Part shown: piece after piece, positions 46,341 through 56,737 of the stretch
Layout of the letters: each line of letters opens with the position of its first letter
Numbering within the stretch: position 1 is the stretch's first letter
DNA from: Tyto alba
Lineage: Eukaryota > Chordata > Aves > Strigiformes > Tytonidae
Direction of reading: 5' to 3'
DNA: 64,000 bases
Assembly: GCF_018691265.1 (NCBI RefSeq)
Contig: NW_024881322.1
Location: forward strand, 7,440,001 to 7,504,000
The notes under the pieces: model-generated
Told to the model about the DNA's origin: nothing
The model's database searches: none
What the model saw: the letters and a program-made list of their open reading frames with translations, nothing else
Program-made: the position numbers and the translations under genes

Positions 46341-46912
46341 AATCAAACCACATAACCAGGATCCCTGGAGTGTTTGTGTGTTGGTTGCTAGCAAATGTTT
46401 GAGCCCCGGCAGTAACACAGGCACAGCTGCTGTCGCCCACACTACTCAGAGTAATGTAGGACATGATACAGTCACACCTTTGCTCTTCTCGGAGGCTTTT
46501 GGTCATCGCTCTTGAGTCACAGCCCAGGGGCACTGGACAAGATGTTAGGAGATCTGACTGCACATGGCTCGAGACAGGTCATTCCACTTCTGTACCTCTA
46601 TTTCTCAAGGTTTTACAGCCCTAATAATTATTCCTACATTTTCATCGGATCTTTTTGTTCTCCTACTTCAGTACAGCTTACAAGGATGCTTGTACCACTC
46701 ACGTAGTTTTACTTTTTTAACCTCTACTGTTTACAAAACCCCACTTAAAAGGCTGAAAATAAAATTTCTTTATTGATTTCTTTTCTTTTTCCATTTGGCA
46801 AACATTGATTTCTTTTTCCTTGTGTTTTTAATGGAGCTTGAAATTAACATGAATCTGTTTGTTCAGATCCCTGTTTGAATTAGTGCAGTTTTAGTAATAA
46901 AGTTAGGTAGCT
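46341..46912. other. Non-coding DNA
   Basis: AT content rises sharply after the CpG patch. T-rich tracts occur at 46,760-46,830. No exon, RNA gene or named repeat was recognised. Confidence 0.55.
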
Positions 46913-46926
46913 GTTACCTTGGAAAC
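46913..46926. promoter_or_regulatory. RFX-type X-box
   Basis: The sequence GTTACCTTGGAAAC fits the palindromic X-box pattern GTTNCC-NN-GGNAAC in both halves. RFX factors bind such sites in enhancers and in promoters of ciliary and immune genes. This copy lies in AT-rich complex sequence about 0.6 kb to the right of a CpG-enriched patch. The match is exact to the pattern; binding is inferred. Confidence 0.5.
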
Positions 46927-49900
46927 AGAGCTCTGTTTTAGCAAACACTTTGACAAACATTAGGGCCTACACAAACAGGAGTAGTAAAACCAAATTCCTT
47001 GATAAGAGGTTTGGTGGATGTTGGAATCAGCCAGTACCTTCAGCCCGGAACACACTGCCCGCCTGATGGCAATTGTATAAAAAGTGTGTTAACTTGGGGG
47101 CTTTGGCTGTTTCACAATGTTCAAGTTTTTGCAAGTGCTTCTTTTCCCTTTTCATTGAGTAGTGCCATGTTGTTAGCATTAAGGATTTGCTGCTTTTCAC
47201 TATACTTAAATGCCAAGCTAATCTGAACTACTTGGCTTAGTTGTGTGGTCCTGTAAAGGTACAGACATACCGTGTGTACCTCTGATTCCACAGCAGTATA
47301 ATATCCAAGGTACTGGGCACGATTGCCATGGCAAGATGGCCACAGGGAGCTGACAATTAGTTGCAGGGATATACTGTGCTGCTACAAATATGCAGGTTTG
47401 AACAGTAGCCCACATACTCAGAAATGTATTAGGCCTTATCTTCTGCAGAAGTGCAGGAGAGAGCCTTGAGACAAAACCACTGAAATGTATGTGACCGTTC
47501 AGACAGCAGTGGTACAAACACGGAGGCAGAATATATATCCCACAGTCAAAATTGGAAAGCAGTTGTCCATATACAGCTTCACTGGACGGAACAAGAGACA
47601 GACAGACTGAGCCAGCTGTGTTAAGCTTTATCACCTGAAAATTGCTATTTATACCCATTAGATAAGGTTAATTTTTCTCAATTTCTTTAGTTTCCAGTAA
47701 CTGCCAACTGGTGTGCCGGGATAGGACCACCCCTGAAAGAGGAAGCATTTAACAAAGACCAAAAAACCTCCGGAACAGCAGAATTGTTTCAACACCTCCT
47801 TGAGAGGCATGATTCATGTACGCCCGACTTTCTTTGACCGTGAGGCTAAAGGTGCCTCAGTCATGCTTGCTCAGATTCCAATTAAAAATAAATAAAAATA
47901 AAATGCTGAAGGAGAGATGACATGCTGTTCTGCAGAGGTTTGTTGGTTTTTGTTTGCTTCTGGCTTCCAGCATCACCTTCAAAAAACAAAACTTGTAGAT
48001 CTGCAAAACACCAACTGGCTGGTTACTTATTTAGCTACACGTATCTTTTGTGGACCGGCAGCAGAACAATGAAGAAGGAAGGATAATGCTTAGTGTAACC
48101 TCAGCATTAACACATACAGCATAATAGATGAGTAGCCACCGCATTTGAAGAGCAGTTCATGAAGCAAAGTAGAAATGATGTGTGTGTAGGATATAATTAC
48201 AGCAGTAATGTAATAACATTCCATGTTAGATTATTAGGGGCCTATTCTGCCCTTGACATGCCTACATAACTCCCATTAATGTTAATTGAGGTTATGCATG
48301 TGAATCAGCAGCTGAGCAAATCACTAAATTAATTACATATAAAGTACCTGTTTCATTTTTTTAAGTCCACTGATACGTTTGGCCAGTGCAAATGCTTATA
48401 GTCTATGAATGAACTACCACAGGGTGGAGAAGGGATGTGGAAAAGACTGTGTGGATTTAAAAACCCCATTAAACAAAATTAAGTTTTGACAAATAGGCGA
48501 GGGATAGTGGGGATATTAATTCCTGGACAGGGCTTCCTGTACATTCTTCAGAAACTCTGGGACTCTGAATAAACTAGGAGAGACCCTTGCTTTTCTGTAG
48601 CACCTCCAGCAGAGGAGGTTATCTGGAGCTTTTGTAAACAAAGGTGTTAAATACTGACTCTGCAGGCAAAGGAGGCACCTATTGTGAGTACAGCCATAAG
48701 AGCAACGATAGGCTTGGATAAGGCATACAGCTACTATTTTTTTCCTGCTTGGCAATCACAACCCCCACTTTCTGTCCAGGAACGCTTTGATCATGCAGAT
48801 GTGATGACAAGGATCAGTGTGATGACAAAGTCTTTGCATGTGGTGGGAGAAGTTTGGGCTTGAAATTCAAAGCGTGTGTTTCACTGAAGGGTCTCATTCT
48901 GCAAACACTTATCCTGGAGTTTGAAAGGTGCAGATTGTTATACAAGAAACTGCATCAACCTTCTCTCACTCCTTCTTTGTTTCATTTTTGGTTTAAGCAC
49001 CAGGAACTCTTGAGCTTTCAGTACTCCTGAGCTGCTAAAACTGGGTGCAAAGAACAGAAAGTGCTTCCTGGAGAAAGGAGAGGAGCAGCAAATACGGTCC
49101 ATCGTCTGCACCTCTAGTATTGCCTCCTTCTGATGCTATAAGTAGAGCAGAGCTGGGTTGTCAGCCTTTTCCACAGCAGGAACCCCCTGGAATCCCCTTC
49201 TCAGCTGGGCAGGATCTGAAAGGGATTCCCCCACCCATTCAGCAACCTGAGAAGGCCCGGATGGTCATAAAACCCTGGCACCTGTTTGTGATCCCCCACA
49301 GGGAGGGGGGACAACTGCCCCACATTCAGACTTCCTGAAATAGAGCAACATCCATGATATGACCAACAGAGCCCCCCTCGCTATAGATTAGAAAGGATGC
49401 CTGTGCTTTTAAGCCTCTATTTTGCATGGAGTAAACAGCCTCTCTGGTTTCATCTGGACCTCTCTGAAAGAGCAGCTTCTGGTGTGGCTTTAGTTACAGT
49501 GAGCTCCGCTGCCCCCACAGATAGCTTGTGGCCTGGCTCTCCGTGTGTGCCTGGTGGCACTGGAGCATGTTGGACGTGCTTGGCCATGTAAAGAGGCCTG
49601 GCTTCAAAGAGTTACGCTCAGAGGCTCACTGCCGGCCTGACAGGCAAAGGGGAACTTAAGTTTCACCTCAAGACAGTGTGGACACAGCTGCCAAAGTAAA
49701 GTGAAGCTAACTCTGGTCAGCTGCACTGCAGATGGGGTTGCCAATTTAATTATCAGTAGAATTACTTTCTGTAGTTCTTAATAGATATTTATACCCATTT
49801 ATTCGTAATGATTTGTACTTAGGAGCCTTTTGTCATCACTGGGGGTATAAAGAGGGCCAGATGGAGACAGAAGCAAGGTGAGCAGTTACCCAAGCTGGCA

Positions 49901-52187
49901 CTGAGAATGGTAGAATTGCAGTGGCCATGGCACCATCCCTGGCCTGCACTGGTTCAGTGGCAGCAGCATAGCTATTCCCACAGGTCTAATTCTTCTAGAG
50001 GAATAATGAGCAGTGATGGCTCTGCCGCCTTGGTGTCTGGCTTACTGCTGTCTCCCTCCCTCCCAGATGAAGACAGACAGCCTACACAGAAATTATGCTT
50101 CCCAGTGGCAGGGAAAAGAAGGCAGGATGGAATAAATGTGTCTAGACACAAAAGTGTGTTTCTTCCTCCCCTGTCCCTGCTCTTTCGTATGTGTCTCCAT
50201 GTTGTCTTGGTGGAACTCCATCAGCAGGACCACAGAAGCCAGCTGTAGGGCTGGGGAACCTGTGCTCAACGCCTCAAAATGCTCAAAAGAGATGGCGCTT
50301 ATAAAGAAATTGCTCTACTGCAGCAAGGGAACCCCAGTGCAGGTGAGATGGTCTCCTTTACCTTCCTCACACCCCGCCCTGCATACACTGCTGAGAAATT
50401 GGAAGTTGTCAGGGAGAATGGACTGGCCTCTGCCTCAGAAAGCTGAAAAGCTACCACCTAAAAAAAGATGAGAGTACAGTGAATAGATATTCAGATGCTA
50501 AATAAGATTTTTGATGCTTAACTTCAGATGGTCATGTTTAATAATATAGATGTATGTATTTGCTTGAGAAGCAAAATGGCTTGCTCATACCTTGGTTTTA
50601 TTCGGTTAAATCTACAGAGGTCCCCAAAAAGCACCCAAGGTTATGGAACTGGTATTTTAAGAAGGAAATATGGACCATGTGGACATAGGACCGGCTTTCC
50701 ACCTATGTCTACATTCCTAGGTGTCTGGCTCAAAATCTCAGTTGCTGCCCACTTCTATTTAAAAACACAATTACAAAACAAAGAGAAAACAGCATGTGAA
50801 AATGCTAACCAGCAGGTTTCATTGTGTTTTTAAAAAGAACTGCTATCTCACTGTCCTCGTTCCAAAAAGGAGAGGGCTGGCACTCAGGAGAAGCTCCGAG
50901 TTAGTCAGGCAGCCGCCAAATGGCAGATTCACTTAAATGAGCTCCTGTCCCATATCATATTGTGCATGTTTCATCACTTGATGTGTGCGTGGATCCTATT
51001 CCCATAACAGGTCAGATTCAGAGATACTAGGAAACCTAACTCACCTCCAGAATGACTTTCATTCCTCCAGCAAATAGTGCCCATCTAAGACATCACCTAT
51101 GCATACAGGCTCAGTGTAAGTATATAAGGGCTAATGCTTAAATGTCCCCATATCAAACATCCAGTAGTTGAAAATGTTACTCTGCAATTCCACAAATATT
51201 GATAAATTTACCTGAACTCTTCTGTACTTTATGACACATTAGAAATCACACCTTCCTGAGGCCTCTCCTTTTGCATTACAGATTGCACTTCAGCCTAAAT
51301 ATTCAACTCCAGTTTGTTTTGCTTAATAAATTTCCGGGAACATCTGTGCTGGGAGATAAGTGATAAATAACATGAATAGACGGCAGGTCAGGCACTGCAA
51401 ATAAAGCCAGCCAAATCAGAGAGAACTTGCAAGATTCAGTGATGATACTGAAGTTTCAACAGCGGCACACGGAATTGGGCTATGCCTCCCTCACACCCCA
51501 TGCGGTTGTTACAGAGGCTGTCACTGATGCCAGTGGAGATTTTACATAACTAAGTTACCACCTCTGTGTATAATGATTGCAAGATACAGTCCATAACTAG
51601 CGCCCTATGTCGGACAGGGGAATCTTTTCCACTACGTTTATTCCTTCATTGACTTTTAAGGCTGTCATACTCAGCTCTATTTGGGGTCTTTTTTTTGGGG
51701 TGTTCCACAGGCTCCCCCCCACACTCTCCGCAGTTCATCTCCCAACCATCCCCAACCCATGCGAGGCACCTGACTCAGCGTTGCCCATCAATTACGCCAC
51801 TAACCCTGGGTCATGGTGGTCAGCAGCCAGAGCAGCATGCAAACCCTGGTGTGTCTCATCCCCATCCTCACCAGCCTTGAGAGCCTGGCACCCTCAGTGG
51901 GGCACCCGTGTGGGGCTCCCGCTCGCCCACGGTGGCACAGTGCACGGCAGGAGCCAACACGGTGGCCAGGAGCACCCAAGGTGGGCACTGGGGGTGCGGT
52001 GGGCGCCCCACAGCGCAGCTCCCGACAAGCCGCCAGCGCCGGCAACCCAAGGAACACAGCTTCCACCGGAGGCCGGCATCGCTGCGGCTTGCCCCTCGCC
52101 GCACCGCGTGCCTCTCCTGTCCCAAATTAAATGGAAACCCGAGCAGCAGGTGTTTCCCTAGATGTATAAGAGAGGGAGGAGAGATGG
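46927..52187. other. Non-coding DNA
   Basis: A 146-codon minus frame at 47,218-47,658 is the longest but has no domain or splice support. The stretch 48,160-48,345 is AT-rich with homeodomain-type words. Within it the phrase aggggcctattctgccctt at 48,236-48,255 and the following aactcccattaatgttaattgagg look like a decayed interspersed repeat. The stretch 51,700-52,130 becomes progressively GC-rich toward the CpG island. No named gene was seen. Confidence 0.55.
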
Positions 52188-52541
52188 AGGAAAAAAAAAG
52201 AGAAGATGGGGGAGAAATAAGAAAAAAAAAAAAAATAAACAAAACCAAACAGAATAGCCCTGCGCCATGCAACAGTTCTGCACGCAGCCCTGAGGAGAAC
52301 CGCGCTGCCCCCCAGCGCGGCCCGCCGCCGCGACGGGCAGCCGGGCGGGGCAAGGCGGCGGGGCGCAGGCCGCGGCGCGGGTCCTGCGGGCCGGCAGCGC
52401 CGCCGAGCCGCGCTCCCGGGGCGCCGGGGGCCGGGCACAGCGGCAGCCCCGGCCAGAACCGCCGGGAAAGCCGGCCCGGCCCGGCCCGCCCCGCCGCCGC
52501 GGCCTCCCTCCCCGCCCCGCTGCCTGAGGCGCGGCCGCCAT
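52158..52541 (-). CDS. Speculative first coding exon from CpG island (minus strand)
   Basis: An ATG at 52,541 sits inside the YY1-like site and opens a 127-codon frame starting MAAAPQAAGRGGRPRRRGGP and continuing Arg-, Gly-, Ala- and Pro-rich. G at +4 is favourable; C at -3 is not. The frame ends in the A-rich tract as a Phe-rich tail, which is certainly not protein. If this is a real first exon, its donor should lie before about 52,280, yet I see only a weak one (GCTGC|GTGCAG near 52,285). Open frames are expected by chance at this GC content. It is listed because the island needs a transcript and this is the most plausible coding start. Confidence 0.12.
   Translation of the reverse strand: MAAAPQAAGRGGRPRRRGGPGRAGFPGGSGRGCRCARPPAPRERGSAALPARRTRAAACAPPPCPARLPVAAAGRAGGQRGSPQGCVQNCCMAQGYSVWFCLFFFFFLFLPHLLFFFPPSLLPLLYI
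52188..52245. repeat. A-rich tract flanking the CpG island
   Basis: Runs of A (9 and 13 bases) separated by purine-rich AGAGAAGATGGGGGAG-type sequence. On the minus strand it is a long pyrimidine tract. It marks an abrupt edge between AT-rich DNA and the CpG island. Confidence 0.8.
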
Positions 52542-52640
52542 CTGCCGTCCCGCCGCCGCGCTGCAGCCGCCTCGGCCGGCTTGTTAGCGGCGGGAAACGC
52601 GCGGGAAGAAGCCCTTCTGCGAAGGGAAGCCGGGCTCACA
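52261..52640. promoter_or_regulatory. CpG island, strongest promoter candidate
   Basis: By eye about 50 CpG occur in the first 300 bases, far above the rest of the window, with GC content well over 70 percent. GC-box cores (ccgggcggggc, ccccgccccgc) suggest Sp1-family binding. Two E2F-type sites, GCGGGAAA at 52,590-52,597 and GCGGGAAG at 52,601-52,608, lie together. A YY1-type GCCGCCATCT lies at 52,534-52,543. YY1 sites of this form commonly sit just downstream of start sites, and in the minus orientation the core reads AGATGGCGGC. That favours a transcript going left (minus strand), but a bidirectional promoter is possible. The downstream gene is unknown. Confidence 0.8.
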
Positions 52641-53197
52641 CGGGCCCCCCCCCCAGCATCGCTTCGGGGCTGAGGGAGGTGCCGCTGGGGCCTGGGGAGC
52701 TCGGCGGCCCGCAGGCAGGGAGCTGCCTGGGGCTGGCTGGGCACCAGCGGCCGCCTCCCTCTCGCTCCGGCCTTTCCCCGGCAAACCCTGTGAAAGGACC
52801 GGCTGGGTGAAGCGAAGCAAAATTTAGCTCTGGCGTTCTGTTAGCCCCCCCACTGATGTCCGGCGTAAACGAAGGCGGAATCTGGCTACAAGCGAGTGCC
52901 TTTGGGCAAGAGAAGCCCGAAACACCACATACGGCACCAGCGATTAGCCAGGAGTAGCTGGAACCGGCCAGTGCAATAGGCCAGGAACAGCGCAAACCCC
53001 ACCACTTTTTGCTCTTCTTTCCCCTTTCCTCTGCTTTTTATGTGTCAATAACACGCATTTCACACACAGATACCAGGCTGATGTAAACCACACACCACAT
53101 CATCGTAATACCCCTCAGATCCTCCCTCTTAAACGCTGTAGCCACAGGCTGTTGTCTGCCATTCCCAAGCAGATGTCAAGCCACCTCAAGTAGGGAT
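52641..53197. other. CpG island shore and non-coding DNA
   Basis: A run of 10 C lies at 52,645-52,654. GC content declines to about 52,900. A weak plus-strand donor-like CTGG|GTGAAG occurs at 52,805-52,812. Beyond 52,950 the sequence is AT-rich with no feature of its own until the exon candidate at 53.2-53.4 kb. Confidence 0.5.
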
Positions 53198-53425
53198 TTA
53201 TTTATTCGCCAGTGGTTTTGGGGTAATAAATTGATGACAAATAATTGTCGCCAGTGCAGTCCAAGAGTAGGCATAGGTTGTGATGAGTGAGTGACTACTG
53301 AGCTGCAGCATGGGAAGAGCCAAGACCAGAAGTTTCTCTCTCCCCTGGTCCTTCTCTGGTAACAAGATGTAAATGTTGTCGCCTCTCACCACTTTGTTCA
53401 CACACACAGCAGCCAGGACGCAGTC
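53198..53425 (-). CDS. Candidate terminal exon (minus strand), gene not recognised
   Basis: On the minus strand a good 3' splice site (ttatttcctttttctaaaac and then ccacag) precedes an open frame of 75 codons starting DCVLAAVCVNKVVRGDNIYI. The frame continues LLPEKDQGREKLLVLALPM and ends at TAA (53,200-53,198). The stop overlaps AATAAATAA, which contains a canonical poly(A) signal AATAAA, so this could be a last exon with a very short 3' UTR. The second half of the translation looks less protein-like, and an internal donor may be hidden (for example GTG|GTGAGA near 53,390). It would enter in phase 0, matching the exit phase of the small candidate exon at 54,942-54,985. No domain recognised. 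Confidence 0.25.
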   Translation of the reverse strand, partial: DCVLAAVCVNKVVRGDNIYILLPEKDQGREKLLVLALPMLQLSSHSLITTYAYSWTALATIICHQFITPKPLANK

Positions 53426-53860
53426 CTGTGGGTTTTAGAAAAAGGAAATAAGACTAGAGAGGATGCTTACTCAGAAAATGTTTACTCCTCTGTACCTGTA
53501 TTGATTACCTTGAGGTATGAATAGCAATGGCATTCGTATCCTCCAAATGTTCACTCTAGTCAATACCAAAATTAATTTGTATACCAACAAATCTGCAGCT
53601 ATCCAGGAGGGAAATGAGCTCAGTATATAATAGAGGGGAGAGTTTTGGCAAAAGGGAGAGTGTAGAAAGAAACCTGCTTATAAGAATTATTGATAAAAGA
53701 ATTATATGTTTATAGAATCCAATTCTGTATCTTGAAGCATTTTATACGCTCAGTCCTCAGTGATAACTGCAACCATTTCAATAATTGCTGTTTGCTGAAG
53801 AAAATTGATTTTAAAATCTCCCTGATTCATTTGCAAATTACTATTATTTTTCCTATTAAA
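53426..53860. other. AT-rich non-coding DNA
   Basis: If the two minus-strand exon candidates at 53.2-53.4 and 54.95 kb belong together, this would be intron. No named repeat or RNA gene was seen; a short AT-rich frame at 53,690-53,881 is unsupported. Confidence 0.5.
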
Positions 53861-53945
53861 GTAGCACCCCAGAGTCTGTAGCACAGATTAGGGCTCCTCT
53901 GGGGTAGGTGCTGTGCAAACTCATAATACAGGAGTGTAGTTCCTT
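53861..53945 (+). repeat. Fragment of an ancient interspersed repeat
   Basis: The wording gattagggctcctctggggt, aggtgctgtgcaaac, tcataatacag follows a very common repeat remnant of tetrapod genomes. From memory its consensus runs 'gagatcagggccccattgtgctaggcgctgtacaaacacataa...'. I recognise the repeat but cannot name its family securely. Only this short core survives and it has no coding capacity. Confidence 0.55.
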
Positions 53946-54941
53946 CGAACTATCACCCAGGAACTGGCTTTCTAAACCACACAGCTCAGTAAGATCCAAG
54001 AGTACATGCTTGTGTGTGGTACTGAATGACTGCACTAAAGCCGACACCTGAGATAAAAGCATTTATTTATTAGAGCCTACACAGGCTTTCAAGCACTGAA
54101 AGGTGCCTTAAAAAAGCTAGCATCCACACATAAAAGTCTCTTCTCTCTAAACTCCTTAGAGGTGCAGAGGAGCTGGGGGAATGGTGGAGTGCCATTCACA
54201 GGCACTTTCGGCCTCTGCCTGTGCCAACCCAAACCCAAGGGCAAAGAGAGCAACACAGGAGGTTTGCAGAGGTGTGATTCCTTACAAACACCTTACCCCA
54301 CTGAATCTGAGAAACAGTCTCGTGTGGCAAATGCTCATGCTGGTTCCGTTCAGGAGGTGCAGTGAACAGGCCCCTTCCCTCCCCGCAGAGAGGATCTGCT
54401 GGGTGATGTGTTAGCATCTGCTGGGGCAGTAGGAGGTAAGAAGAACTAAAGAACAAGTAGCCCAAGAGGTACAAGGAAAAATGCACTGGGGCACATTCAA
54501 TCCAAAAAATTTGCCACCGTATGTAAACAGGCAAATTAGACACAAAAGTAGTAGGAAAAAAGTATTATTCTCTTCATGATATGGTACATGGTAAACCGCC
54601 AATATGGGAAAAGAAGACGTTAAGAAGCAGTATTACTCAGGAATTGTGTGACAGGAGCAGGAAATTATCCCCATTTCAGCGTCCAAATAACAAGGTTTAT
54701 CTTCCTCTCAATCTCAGCGTTAACTAGTGGGCAAAATGAATGAAACTGCATCTCACGGTCAGTTGATCCCTCGCTGTGGACTGCACCCACGGGGGAAAGA
54801 AGGTGAGTGTTTTGAGCAATGCAAAGCACAAAGCAGAAACAAGAGTGATGTGGGGGAAATCTGCCCTCAGACAGAAGCCTGTGCTGAGCCAATGCATCTT
54901 AGGTTGAAATGTAGCGGGCACATAGGTTCTGTAGCACTGAC
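53946..54941. other. Non-coding DNA
   Basis: A 115-codon minus frame at 54,196-54,543 has no domain and no clear splice signals. A moderately GC-rich patch at 54,160-54,400 shows nothing recognisable. It would be intronic to the minus-strand candidates on either side if they are real. Confidence 0.5.
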
Positions 54942-54985
54942 CTGGAGGTACACCTCATCCCCCACCTCCACAGCCACAGCAGAAG
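54942..54985 (-). CDS. Weak candidate micro-exon (minus strand)
   Basis: On the minus strand a 44-base stretch is bounded by ...gtattccccag on the left and CCAG followed by GTCAGTG on the right, both respectable splice signals. In the open frame it reads SAVAVEVGDEVYLQ (entry phase 1, exit phase 0). The exit phase fits the entry phase of the candidate at 53,425. The V-x-V-G-D-x-V-Y-L pattern is typical of a beta-strand segment in several extracellular domains, but 14 residues are too few to name one. Chance is a serious alternative. Confidence 0.15.
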
Positions 54986-56737
54986 CTGGGGAATACGCAC
55001 AAAGAATGCACAGCAAAGACAAGGAAGGTAGCTGTGATCTGGACACGCTAGAGTATCTGTTTTGTTTGTCCATCTATCGCCAAAAGATGTGAAGGACAAG
55101 TCTTGAGCAAAACAGATGAGCAAACATGGCAAAAGCTACTCTTGACTCTGATCCAAAGCCCACAGCAATCAAGGGAAGTCCTCAGCAGCAAGCCATATGC
55201 AGTACCCACAGCTTCAGTGAATATGGTCAGTCTGTAACAGGGAAATATCAAAGATACATAGAACAAAGAGTGTCTTACGGCATCCTGATGAGCATTTCAC
55301 CATTATGAAAAACAACTGATAGCATCCTGCTCTCTGCTGGATCCAGTAAAACAGTTTAATGGCCAAATATCCAGTCATAATGTTACCAGATTTCATGGTA
55401 TATGTTGAATTTTTTCAAGTCTCAGCATCTGGAAGCATTATGTGATTATGTGAAAAGCCCAGTTTTATTCAGTTTTGTTTATTTTTACTTTAGTTTCTAA
55501 TTCTCCATGGAGCTATAGAGAAAAGCTCAAAAGCCATAAATGCTGTAGGGCCAAATTCAAACTCAAATGAAATATGTAATATATATGCATACATACACAA
55601 ACACATATGTGTATAACCCCACTTCATGGTTTGACATAGAATTTTTTGGAACCTTCAGGGCTTGGCAATCCTATGATCATCAGTGGTCAGGCACGGCCTT
55701 TGGGGAGAAAAACATATGGGGTCATATTGCTGAACACAAAGGTACTACCAGACACAAAAGTGACAGTGCCAAATTCCTGGCTGCTCGAAACTGGCATAGT
55801 TCCACTGAGTTACATAAATCAGCAGCTGGGTCATGAATGAAAACCTGAAATCAGGGAAAATGCAAAATTCTGGGAATACAGACATTTCGGCTTGCTTCAC
55901 ATCCCCACATCCTTTGTTAAACTTTTTTTTTTTTTTTTTTTTGGCATTTGCAGAGAAAACATGCCAGTGTGTCTTTTACAGCACTCTGAGGAAGAAAATT
56001 CAAGCTGCTCTTCCTGATATTAAAAGATGTGGCATTTGGTAATACTTGGATGAAATCCAATTGCTAAACTGCCGAACCACAGTTTGTAACACAAGCGCAT
56101 CTTGAAGGGAAAACAGCAAAAGACAGATGAAAGTGAAATTTATCAACAGAAATAAAAGAACATGTGAGCAGAAAGCAGCAGGAAGAATATCCAGTGTCAG
56201 AGAATGGAGAAAAGGGTACCAAGTACATTAACAGCAGTATTAGTGATTTAAGCACTGCCACATAATGAAGCTGAGCACTAGTGTCACGATAAACTGGAGT
56301 GGAAGAACGAGCTTTGGAGTGAGTGGAAGCATTGCATGTGGCCAAATGTGTGATGGCATGCAAAATGAGAGTGACCCCACCTGGAATCTGTTAGATGCTG
56401 AAGACCACTGCCAACTACTTCCTCAAATGACAAAATGCAAGTTTCAATGTGTGAGATCAATACACACTTGAAGAAACAGATCCTCATGCTATTAAAAAGA
56501 TCATGGTCTGGTCATAAAGACTCACAGTTGTGTAATCTCCAAGTATTTAGCCTTTGAACAAGTCCAACTGTGTTATGTGCATTCAAGTGTTAGTAATTAA
56601 GGGTGGGATATCAACCTTAAGCTTTGAATTTTCCCATATATTGTCAGTTTAAATCTGACTCTTGTCATTGCTATAGCATGTTTTTGCTTTTAAAAGGAAT
56701 AGTAAAGTCCTAGGAATATCACATCAGCCTTCCTAAT
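54986..56737. other. Non-coding DNA
   Basis: A perfect 12-bp palindrome ACACATATGTGT lies at 55,601-55,612 and a poly(T) of 20 at 55,923-55,942. Reading frames are short and unsupported. No named repeat was recognised before the CR1 at 56.74 kb. Confidence 0.55.

Noticed and set aside
47218..47658. 146-codon minus-strand open frame
   Set aside because: Cys-rich but without a regular spacing or known pattern; no splice sites.
52127..52744. 205-codon minus-strand open frame over the CpG island
   Set aside because: Arg/Ala/Pro/Gly-rich shadow of the GC-rich island; no domain and it ends in a Phe-rich translation of a poly(T) tract.
51908..52810. 300-codon plus-strand open frame
   Set aside because: It begins with GTG, runs through the A-rich tract and the CpG island, and has low-complexity Pro/Arg/Gly/Ser translation. 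Long chance frames are expected in CpG islands.
54942..54985. Zona-pellucida, C1q or TNF domain resemblance of V-E-V-G-D-E-V-Y-L-Q
   Set aside because: All these families have a similar beta-strand phrase, but 14 residues are not enough, and the surrounding frame lacks the expected cysteines or following strands.
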